Notes under the pieces: generated by a model
Told to the model about the DNA's origin: nothing
What the model saw: only the letters and a program-made list of their open reading frames with translations
The model's database searches: none
Assembly (NCBI GenBank): GCA_946122785.1
Contig: CAMGYJ010000002.1
Coordinates: 63,203,703 to 63,267,702 of the forward strand
DNA from: Linum tenue
Taxonomy: Eukaryota > Streptophyta > Magnoliopsida > Malpighiales > Linaceae
Reading direction: 5' to 3'
DNA: 64,000 bases
Position numbers and translations under genes: made by a program
Part shown: positions 44,220-54,333 of the stretch, one piece after another
Layout of the letters: every line of letters starts with the position of its first letter
Position numbering within the stretch: the stretch's first letter is position 1

Positions 44220-44622
44220 TTAATTTTCCAAGTCATACACTCACCGGATAGTATAGTAGATGTCATGTATACCAATACCACCACGGATCGTACCTAGACT
44301 GGTGTCCTTAAATCCACTGCAGGATCATACCCTGACCGATGTCTAGTATACCAGCGGGACGTACCCGGACAGGTGTCCTATGAAACCAACAAAGGATCAT
44401 ACATTGACCTATGTCCTATAAATTCATCTACTATATTGATTGCACAACTGGGCGCCTTTACGTTTGTAATAAGTTATCACACAATTCCAGTTATACTCAG
44501 TCACACATTTAATTTTGGATGATAATGTGAAGAGAAGACAAAGTGTCTCTATAACTGACATTTTGTTTCGATATCATTTATGAAATGTTGATGGTAATAT
44601 AGAAGCATAGTAGAATATACAA

Positions 44623-44763
44623 ATCATTATATAAAACACCATAAAAAACCATCACATATGACATAACCATCATCATCGACATGCACATTTCGTATATCAC
44701 GTCATAGGAAGTCATCACTTAACCACATCATAAGTAATCTTTATCCAAGGATTCAATCACATG
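44623..44763 (+). repeat. 141-bp direct repeat, copy 2
   Basis: Second copy of the repeat at 43711-43851. The following bases diverge at once. Confidence 0.85.
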
Positions 44764-46137
44764 AGCATCATAATATAATGGTGGCAAACACTAGTGTACA
44801 CTCGAGGTGTAATATACACCTTCTTTGACACCTATGAGTTGTACTTTGATATATTTTGACAAATAAGAATCATTGGTTATTATGTTTGTATTAAATAAAT
44901 TGTACGATTTCGATTAGAGAATTAGAGACTGGGCTTCAAACATCAGAAGCTATGGTGTAGTATCATGCCCCAAACTTGGTTAATTCATGGTCTAAATAGA
45001 AAAACTCGATCAGGTACGATAAGGTGACATACACTAGCTTAAACCATGTACAACTTATGAAGTAAAAAATTGTTGGTCAATCAAAGATCAGATGGTCATG
45101 AATACTATTTCCCAAGCGGTGAAGAAGTTACAGCGTATTTTGACATTATTGTTGATCATGATGCCATTGGTTGAAACACGGATAATAGATAACAATAATA
45201 AATAAATATTAAAAGTAGAAATTCGATGCCATTAAAAAAATTACAAATAATAGAAAATAAAAACAAATGATGCTCATGCCCATCGGGCGGGCACAAAACT
45301 AAATCTCCATATTTGAAACTACAAGAAAAATCATACGAAAACCCAATCTAAATCTAAGTGGACCGTAGTTCCTTACCTCCAGAGCGTGCCTAGATCCCAA
45401 GGAATCGATTAGAACGAAAGCTCCTTGAATCAACTCGTCCAAATCCTCCAAAAGATCCCTACTCGCCTCAAGCTTCAAGATTTAACGATCTCACGTTACC
45501 ACTAGAGATTAAACGGACGTAGGAACGACTAGGGATGAGTATCCTTACCTTCCTAAGACGTATGAAAGATTAGAAGTCGGGAGGAACGGTGAGTTGAGGA
45601 GATTTTTGTCGGTATTTCAGTTTGTCGGCGAACGGGGAATAATCTGGTGGTTTCTTCCTCCTCCTTCCTCCTTGCTCCTCTCCACTCTTCTTTTCATGTT
45701 CTGCTCGTTCAGAGAATTTGGGGAGATGGAAAAACGTGCATGGGCACGGAACACGGTCGTGTTCACAGCAAACGTCGTGCCTTGTTCCGCTAGTCCGTCG
45801 TCGTTTCTCGATACCTCAAGTGACACAGCCAACCAACACAGGCGCGCTTAGGCAAACGACTTGTCCACCAACCTCCGATCTTTAAAACGAGCATTTAATC
45901 GAACACAATCTAATGACACGGGCCTGTTCATTGACCGTGTTCAAGCCTCCATTGTTTCGTTTACGGCTTCGTCAAAACGGCACACCTAACCGAACACGGC
46001 CTAGCAAAACGGTCGTGTTTCGGGCCGTGTTCTAGCTTATTCCTCCATTTTCAATATTTGCTCAAACTCAATTGTCTCCATCTCTCTTTCGGTCGAACCT
46101 TAATCGCACCCAAACTCGAACTCAGGGTACTGTTACA

Positions 46138-47098
46138 ATAAATCTTTTTTAAATTTCTTGGTCATTAGTTTTTATTCATCTAGTCTAGATAATAAATAAA
46201 AGCCGAATGATGAAAACTGTTGCTCCATTTCAAATTTCCCGCAACGAGAGTGATTATAGGAAGGACATTTCGGTCTTCACAATTGCTTATTTTCTTATTT
46301 ATTTATTTATAAAAAAGGCATGCACTGGGATTTGAACCTTGGTCTCTTTAAAGGCAAGCAAGGATCATAACCCATCACACTAAATATATTTGTTGTATCT
46401 ATTTAAATTCAAACATACACGAACCTAAATTATGAAAATCATATGACTTTTTTAACGATTAGTTGGCCACTGAATCTCCCGTAAGTACTTATTTGGTGTT
46501 TTAATACTTTGATTATTTTAGTTGTAGTTTAATACTTAATTTAAATTTCTATCTATTTTATAAATATACAATAACCCTAAAATTGCAGCCCAAATATCAC
46601 TGGTTCGAATATTGCATATCGAATTGCAATATTAAACATGTAGAAGCAATATCGACTTCTTAAATTAATATTATTTTTCAGAATTACTATGGAGAAATTA
46701 TATCTTTGTGCAAACTATATGAGACTGGTTCTTTTAATGTTTTAGTCGGGATAACCGCTACATTTTAAACTTCTTCATAATCTGGCATGATTGGATCCAA
46801 TGATCATTATACAAGATTGTGTTTAATAGTGTGGCTCATTTCACCACTTTTTGGCATGTTAATGAATTTGTAGGACAATGACAGGTCTACATCTACACTC
46901 ATCACAATCTACACATCATATAAATGTGAAATGAGTAAAGAGGGATTCCATTTCAAATTTGATGCGTACAGAGCAATTTTTTAGGGGTAAATTTAGAAGA
47001 TGCCAGTGCGGTCGGTCTGTTGAGCACGAAAGTAAAAATATGTTTTCATTTAAACGGGCCCAAACTGTTATTTGGCCCACTAATCGTGCACCCATCGC
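46138..47098. other. AT-rich spacer, no gene seen
   Basis: Homopolymer and dinucleotide-rich DNA. A B-box-like string on the minus strand (near gggatttgaacc, 46326) has no matching A-box. The segment 46960-47098 (ending cgtgcacccatcgcc) is the left flank of the hAT at 47099. Confidence 0.4.
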
Positions 47099-47946
47099 CA
47101 ATGCAGTCAAATTCGGGATTTTGATCGTAAAATCGTAGGATTTTAGGATTTTACTTAGGGATTCCGATCTTGATTTTACTATAAAATCGGTGGACCTTAA
47201 AATCGTTTAGAATCGGGACTAAAATCGTTAAAATCGTAAAATAGTACCGAAATCGGGATTTTGATCGTAAGAGAACAAAATAGGTGGTTTGAGCCAATTT
47301 AAAATAAGTATAACTGTTTCAGCGGAAAGGGCAATGGAATCTTCTCAGATATTTTTCTATTAGAAAAATATTCAAAAATAATAAAAATAACCAAATTAGG
47401 ATTCGGTTAATCTCTTTCCCTTCACCCCATTTAACTTATTGGTAAAACACCTGTCCTAATATTGGAAGTATGTAAGAACTAACATCATTATTAACTAATT
47501 AATTTATTAATGAATATATTTGTACCAAGCCGCTAACATTACTTATTTTATTGGAGTTCAATTATTTTTAGTTTTAAATCATACTTAGTAGACGATGTCG
47601 AAATATTACTTTGAGTTAAACAACCTAGACATAACATGAAAATAAGAGCCAAACCCATGAACTATATCCCTTCATCATGAATTATTTTGAGTTACACATT
47701 AAACAACAATTAAAATAGTGATTTTGGAACATTAATCTTGAGAATTATCTTATGGAAAAAAAATCTTCTGAATTATCATTTTAAATGCTATGTGTCTTTG
47801 TGATATTAATAATTTACCTTATTAATATTCTTATATGTTATGTTCTATATGGTACTTAAAATCCTACGATTTTACGATTCGATTATACGATTTTGATTTT
47901 ACCCCAGTTTTCGATTTTAGGTAAAATCTCGATTTTAACTGCTTTG
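47099..47946. mobile_element. hAT element with aaaatcgtaaaatcg words
   Basis: Ends CAATGCAGTCAAATTC and, from the right, CAAAGCAGTTAAAATC. Perfect 8-bp duplication CCCATCGC (47091-47098 and 47947-47954). Both rims are packed with gattttacgatt/aaaatcgt words. No transposase. Confidence 0.85.
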
Positions 47947-50340
47947 CCCATCGCAGCCTCTCCAAATCTTCCTATTCTACTCGCCGGGTCATCTCCTCCA
48001 CTACAAAATATCTCCTCATGTACTCAAAGTTCTCACTGAAACCTAATATCTACAACTTAGGCGTAGAGGGAGCAACCGATGGATTGTAGCGACCCCCACT
48101 ATTTTGATAGCTAATCAAGAAGAGCGCGTTTGTTTAGTTGTATGGTGATTCACTTAATTAACAATTTTTATTCCGTTGACAGCCTCCTCTCCGCAATTGT
48201 ATTGTGTTCACGAAGATCTGAAGGCGCAAGTGCAACAGGTCCAGGGGTAAACAATATGTATAAAGCGTTGGCCAAATTGAATTGAGTCATTCTACTTGGA
48301 ATATGAAGATTTTTGCTTAATTGCTTTGGTTCGTGATGCAACTATGTTATGTTTGAAGGTAGACCAACACAAACAACAACACAGCTCCAGGGCTATTCTG
48401 CACATTAGGTAGTTGGGGCATTAATTGATAATTATTTGGGATTATTCCTACAAGTACATAATTTGGAACGTGCCTTTATATTGCATTGATTAATAGTTGT
48501 TTGAGATTTTTCAAATGAGTGATTTGACATGTTAAACTCTCTTATTTTTGAAAATGGAGTCTTCGAAGTGGAATATGAAGATTTTGGATTAAGCTTGGTT
48601 TCGTAACGCCCTTATGGGTGTTTATTCTCTAAAATGCAGCTGTCTTTCAAAGTGCCCGTTGCAAATGGCAAGTCAGGATACAACGATGGTACCGGTACAC
48701 GTTTATATCATTAGTAGGTAGCAGATTGTGTCCATTCTACTATATCATTTAGCTAAATACTTAGTTGTTCTTTTCAACTAAAAATTATGCTTAAATGCTG
48801 TGATTGGCCTCAGAAATGTATGTCTTTGCATTAACTGTTAATGATTGTGAGTTTTGGTTTAATGGTGAAAAGTCCATTTATTTAGAAGTCTAAATTGGGA
48901 AAACCTATTGGACAATAGGAATGCCATACATTAGTGTCGTGGGAGGTTTGTTTGATGTCTCAGGGTGTTAGATTTTTAAGAAGGTTGTTTGTTGTGGCAG
49001 AGAGTCCCTAAAGCTAGCGAGGTATTCCTATGTGGGCTTTTTCTTTGTTTGACTTTTTCTCGCCTTTTTTCTTATCTCTTTTTCTATTTTTGGTTTTTGT
49101 GTGCTACCTTCAGTTTCTACGTCTTCATTTGTGAGCCATCTATACTTTTCTTATTCAGTGCCTAAAAATCATATATACTCGATTGCATAGTAGTTACTAA
49201 TAGATACATTTATACCAATAGAGAGATTTTAAGTTTTATCAGTTGTTAGTTTTAATATTTACTTACATTGGTTGTTTATGTAGTTTTCTTTGTAATATTT
49301 CTCATTATACAACTAATTACTATGGCTACGTAGTTGTATAAGTGGGGGTTGGACATGATAGTTCTTAGAAGCATCAATACTTGAAGGTTATTATAATGAC
49401 CAAATTCTAAAGTTATGGTTTGCCTTCAACTTGCTTGGAGCATTTCAATTATGCATCAATTGTTCTCTCCGTGTAGTTAACTCTCAGACAAATCGAAAAT
49501 CTTGCTGATATGTGCTTGATTATAGTTAAATTTAGGGTTCTACTGCATTGTTGCTTTACTCTTTTTTCGTGGTTGAGTCTGCTTCAAAATATTTAGTTTG
49601 ATTTTAGAAAATTTTGCTTCTGCAGTCCTGTCTTGCCACCAACGCGTTCAATAGATGGAGACGGGAGAGGCGAAGGCTATTTTTGTGTTGTTGTTGCTGG
49701 TTTAGGGATCGGTTTGTGAAGAAGAGGGAGAAGAGAGGGGGATAACTCTTTTCTCCGACAAAAATGGAGTGAAGAAAGGAATTATGATCAGTAAGAATAT
49801 GGTTATCTTACATAACGGTCTCTATTCTGTTTGAATTGAGCTTGAGAGGCAGTGATAAGGACGAGCTGCAACCAATTCATAGTGAGAAGAGAGCTATGAA
49901 CTGTGATCATGTCTTATTTCAAGTTAGAAGGTAGTTTCAGCATAAGGATTATTTAATTTGACAAGTTGTTTCGTCCATGATTCTTGGTAGTTTCAGTGCC
50001 ATTCTAGCCAATGTTTAGTCTGTAATTTTTGAGAATTGATGTGCGAGTAATGACTTTCACTTAGCTTCAACTATTATGTGTGTATTTATTGGCATGTGAT
50101 AGAATTCTCTTTTCCTTTTCATTGAATTCATTTTCATACTCTAATTGTATTATTTGTACATAGGCAAATCATGCTCGAGATGGCAACTCGCTGATATGGC
50201 TGGTGCAAGGAATGAAGCCATCATTAGAATTCAGACTAACAACGGGGAGGGATGCCCAGGACTAATTCAATGATGATTGATGATGGTATAATAAAAATTG
50301 CAGTCTGCATCAGCACCAATTTCTAGGCCTAAGTAAAGGT
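47947..50340 (+). other. Exon-like islands of an unidentified spliced transcript
   Basis: On the plus strand several short GC-richer blocks are bordered by good splice-like signals in AT/T-rich DNA: 48180-48245 (after gttgacag; contains gaagatctgaaggcgcaagt), about 48360-48410 (after tgaag; acaacaacacagctccaggg), about 48640-48695 (after aatgcag) and about 49626-49770 (after cttctgcag). Joined frames do not give a protein I recognise and stops are frequent, so this may be a non-coding RNA or a decayed gene whose 5' end was displaced by the hAT at 47099. Confidence 0.3.
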
Positions 50341-50754
50341 ATTCAACCCAGAACTCTGCTTAGCGCTAAAAATTGCCCTCACCCAACCTTGATCCTGTTT
50401 GACCCACTTCTGAAGAGTCAAGATATATGACTAATCCTCCCCGTTCGTATTTTCTTATTGACTCTTTCTGACCCTGTAGGTTGGGGCGGGTCGGGAAGAA
50501 TTGGATTAGTGGGTCGGTCCTAATCAAGTGGAATCCCAATCCCTTCACTCTCACTTGCTTTCTGTCCCATTCCACAAGTGGGTAACATACAGTAATCCGG
50601 CCAACGGGCCGGGTAATAAGCTAGTATATCTATAATATACCATGACATGTTCAAAAACTTACAAACGGGTGATGAATTAACAAAAAAGTGGTTGAAACAA
50701 AAAAGCAGAGATTGTATTCATTTGTTTATTTGCTTCTCAAGTTGATACTTAATA

Positions 50755-50875
50755 TGCCTGCAGCAACAACAAGTGTTGAGAAATCATTTTTCATCCATGA
50801 AATATAGCAAGAATGATCTTCGAACCCAGATGAACGATTAGTGATTGAACAATGCATTGGTGACATAAATTGAAC
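50755..50875 (+). pseudogene. hAT transposase C-terminal dimerisation fragment
   Basis: Two frames together read PAATTSVEKSFF, then SMKYSKNDLRTQMND, then VIEQCIGDI, the order of the hAT dimerisation region (A-x-S-V-E-R-S-F-S, then M-K-x-x-K-x-x-L-R-x-x-M-x-D). A one-base frame change and stops show it is dead. The rest of the element was not delimited. Confidence 0.6.
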
Positions 50876-51164
50876 ACGATTTGTGTGCTAGTTTGGACAA
50901 TAAATGTATTCATTCCTTGATACTTTCAGAACATGAAATTTCTTCGTGGTTCATTGTAAGCAGTTTGGGTCGAACTATTATTTTATAGTTGTACGAATTT
51001 TGAGTATGGTGTCTTTGACTTTTTATTTCGCCTAAAATTGCCTTTTCTATTATGCAGTTGCTTTTTTATGGTACGAAGAAAGATTAGCTTGACCAATTTA
51101 CTATCTCTGCCACTATAGCTCGGGTCATATTTGGCTCATTGATGTATCAAGCCACAAAAATATA

Positions 51165-51212
51165 CTACAATAATAATAATAATAATTATTATTATTATTA
51201 TTATTATTATCT
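51165..51212. repeat. (AAT)n/(ATT)n microsatellite
   Basis: An (AAT)n run passes directly into an (ATT)n run, forming a perfect short palindrome. Confidence 0.9.
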
Positions 51213-51319
51213 TTATAAAAGAACAAGTAATCAAGTTACTATTACATAGTGTCGCATCACAAGGGGTGGTCATTTGTAATTGACCAAAGTTTGGAGAGGT
51301 TTAATGCCATTTACATACT

Positions 51320-52640
51320 AATTAATTAATTTACTACAATTGAACCCAAATTGAACCCAAATCAATGATTGTTCGACCTACTTCAATCCATTATAAGCGA
51401 GTTGAACCCAATATTTACAAATTTGTGCTTTAATCATTGATTAACTTATGACAATTAAATCCAAATTGAACCCAAATCAATGGGTGTTTGACCTACTTCG
51501 ACTCGGTTTAAGGCAAGTTAAACCCGGTGTTGACGAATTTTGGCTCAACAACGAGATTTGCACGGTTACTTCATTGAAGCTTGAAGTAGGTTCTAATTAG
51601 TTAACTTATGACAATTAAATCAATGGGTATTAGACCTACTTCGATCCGGTTAAAGCAAGTAGAACCAGTTGTTGCCGAATTTTGGCTCAACAACGAGTTT
51701 TGCACGCTTAAATCATTGAAACTTGGAGGAGTTTTTGTGCCAAGGTTCTAATTAATTAACTTTTGACAATTGAACCCAAATCAATGGGTATTCAACCTAC
51801 TTCAACCCGGTTAAATCGAGTTGAACTCGTTGTTGACGAATTTTGCCTCAACGAGTTTTGTAGTTGAATCATTGAAGCTTGGAGGAGTTTTTGTGTCTTT
51901 AAAATTTTAATTAATTAATTTATGATAATTAATTCCAAATTGAACCCATATTAATGAGAATTCGACCTACTTCGACCCGGGTTAAGAAGGTTGGACCCGG
52001 TGTTGACAAATTTTGCCTCAACAACGAATTTTGCATGCTTAAATTATTGAAGGTCGGAAGAGTTTTGTGCCATATAGATTCTAATTAGTTAACTTATGAC
52101 GATTGAATCCAATTGAACCCAAATCAAAAAGTATTCGACATTCTTCGATCCGGTTTAAGCGAGTTGAACCCGTTGTTTGCGAATTTTGACTCAATACGAG
52201 TTTTGCACTTAAATCATTGGGTATTTGACCTAATGTCGACCTGATAAGATGAGGCACTATTTTTTTGTGTCACGTCAACTATGATTTTAAAAGTGTTTAA
52301 ATTTGTTACTGATTAATCTAAGTCTTTTGGTCAACTGTTCTGACTGGTTAATGACGCATTTTGCACACTTAAATCATTGGATATTTGACCTAATGTCGAC
52401 CCGGTAAGATGAGGCATTGTTTCTTTTGTCCCGTCAACTATGATTTTAAAATTATTTAAAATTGTTACTAATTCATCTAAGTCTTTTGGTTAACTGTTTT
52501 AACTCATTCTTTTTGCGCCAATTGCCCAATTTGAACTCGAATCAATGGATATTTTATCTAATTTGACCCGGTGTTGGCAAATTTTGGGTCGAGGACGAGT
52601 TTTGTGTGCTTTTCTAATTGATGGGTTGGGCCGATGTGAA
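51320..52640. repeat. Degenerate tandem array, about 168-bp period
   Basis: The phrases attgaacccaaatcaatggg, cgacctacttcgacccggtt, gttgacgaattttggctcaa and cattgaagcttggaggagtt recur in that order. The cctacttc anchor falls near 51380, 51495, 51635, 51800, 51970 and 52138 (last one altered), so the period settles at about 166-169 bp with shorter units at the left. From 52220 on, a second pair of longer copies (gacctaatgtcgacc, aagatgaggca, gtcaactatgattttaaaa) repeats at about 160-165 bp. It is satellite-like, and whether it is local or genome-wide cannot be told here. Confidence 0.78.
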
Positions 52641-53042
52641 CATAAGTTTTGGTCCAGTTTTGATCATTTCCTAAATAGTTTGACCTATGATCATCAACCG
52701 TTCTTGGTTTGTAAGAATGAACATAAGTTTGAATTACTAACATAAAAAGATACACTGCGACGTCAATAAAAATATGTTGTACGGATTAACTTTATGATAG
52801 AAAAGTTATGTTTCAAATACCTTAGTACCTGCGGAATAGTTTATGTTACAATTTGATCGTATCACAATGTATGTTACAATTTGATCATATCACAATGGTA
52901 CACTATTTGTCGTTCAATGATAGCATTTCTTATCACTTAAATAGTTTGCAAGTCTTAAACATGTACTTAGAACTAAAAAACACTTTGTTACAAACAATCA
53001 AAACCTCCCCCGAGAAGCGCGGGCTTCCATTTTAGTATGCAT

Positions 53043-53750
53043 TAGGGCTGGGAAACGGTGTGGTCTGGTCCAGACCAGACCATATATACGGTCTATGGTC
53101 CAGACCGAGAGGCTGAAGTATAGACCACAGACTAGACCACAAACTATACGGTCCGGTCCAGACCACGCCTGTGCGGTCTGGTTCGGTCTGGTCTGGTCCA
53201 GATAGACCACACTCAACAAAAAATGAATAATTTGTTTAGTCAACCACACAAATATTGAACCAATAACTAAGAAAAATAATTGTTATGTGCCTTAAAACAT
53301 TAATCCTAACATGCATGCATAATTTTGATACTCTAAACCTTAGTACATAACAAAGATACAAAGTAAAAACATCCCAACTTGCACCATAACGTCATAAACA
53401 TTAACATAATGTCATATTGAGACACGATTATCTCTACTCTCTGGTTAAATATAGTTGTAAATGAAGGAGGGACGAGATTCACAAAACTAAGGTTGAGACT
53501 TGGGTGTCGTTGTGGGAGTTGGGAGAGTGGTCGAATGGGCTGTTAACACGTATTGACAAGTCGGTTGGGTCCACGGTTTGGTCCGGTAAACCGCGGTCTA
53601 GACCAGACCAGACCAAGAGATCAAAACATAAAATAATACAAACCATGGACCAGACCAGACCATACTTAACGGTCTACGGTCCGAACCAAACTGTGCGATA
53701 CGGTTTGGACCACGGTTTTTCTAACGGTCTGGTCTATTTTCTCAGCCCTA
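53043..53750. mobile_element. hAT element upstream of the STR gene
   Basis: Ends TAGGGCTGGGAAACGG and, from the right, TAGGGCTGAGAAAATAG. Perfect 8-bp duplication GTATGCAT (53035-53042 and 53751-53758). Rims carry ggtctggtccagaccagacc words; the centre is AT-rich and non-coding. It ends 583 bp before the STR start codon. Confidence 0.9.
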
Positions 53751-54333
53751 GTATGCATTAAAGGTGGCTGATATCAGACGTAGAGATTGTTGTAATCGAA
53801 ATATTAAACGAGTTTTCATTTAAACAATTCAATAATACCCTATTGGGATGTCATATGGCTCCCATCAGCATAGGGCCGATGTAGACAATACGCTTTTGGG
53901 ATGTCATTTTGCTCCTATCCAGCATAGCGCCGATGTAGATACATACAATTATGAATTACCATAGGCCCTCTTTCCATGACTTTGAATCTCGATTCTCCCC
54001 TCTCCCTTTGTAGATGACAAAGTTAGTCTGATAGGCAACAAAGAAAAGCCGAACCAATACATAGAAAGGGCGACAATGCAGAGAGAGCAAACAGAAAATG
54101 GAAACGACAACCAAACCGCATATTCAGATGATTCCAATGCACACCAAATGCCAGAAAATGGCGATACCTACAACGAATCCAGCAACCGTCAACACCAACG
54201 TCCGAACAACGACTTTCACACAAGGCCATTTATACCCCACACAGACCCAACACTCTCCTACCCATTCCCAAAAGGGCAAAACATTCCTTTTTGTCCTCTG
54301 CAGTTTCTAAGGCAAAACCAACTGCAGCCAACC
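53751..54333 (+). promoter_or_regulatory. STR promoter and 5' UTR region
   Basis: Only 583 bp separate the hAT from the chosen start codon. A direct repeat of about 45 bp (gggatgtcatatggctccca... at 53839 and gggatgtcattttgctccta... at 53899) lies here. An 8-mer GCATATTC at 54118-54125 fits GNATATNC, the P1BS element bound by PHR-type phosphate-response factors and often found near mycorrhiza-induced genes; one match is weak evidence. The frame is open upstream of the start to 54076, but the family start fits 54334 better. Confidence 0.45.

Larger units (their letters stand above)
41002..46137 (-). repeat. Candidate solo gypsy-type LTR swollen by nested insertions
   Basis: The left end TGTGACACCCTAATA and, read inward from the right, TGTAACAGTACCC resemble the termini of large plant gypsy (Tekay/Del-like) LTRs; in minus sense the LTR would start TGTAACA and end GGTGTCACA. 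Between them lie repeated regulatory-looking blocks (gatcatacc-tgacc-gatgtc at 44280-44410) and three clear insertions (foldback 41047, hAT 43173, MITE 43887), which together account for about 1.8 kb. Against the call: the flanking 5-mers (tcaat and ataaa) do not match, and no internal retroelement domains are present. Confidence 0.4.

Noticed and set aside
46316..46345. tRNA-like B-box (gatttgaacc) on the minus strand
   Set aside because: No A-box at a sensible distance and no cloverleaf could be drawn.
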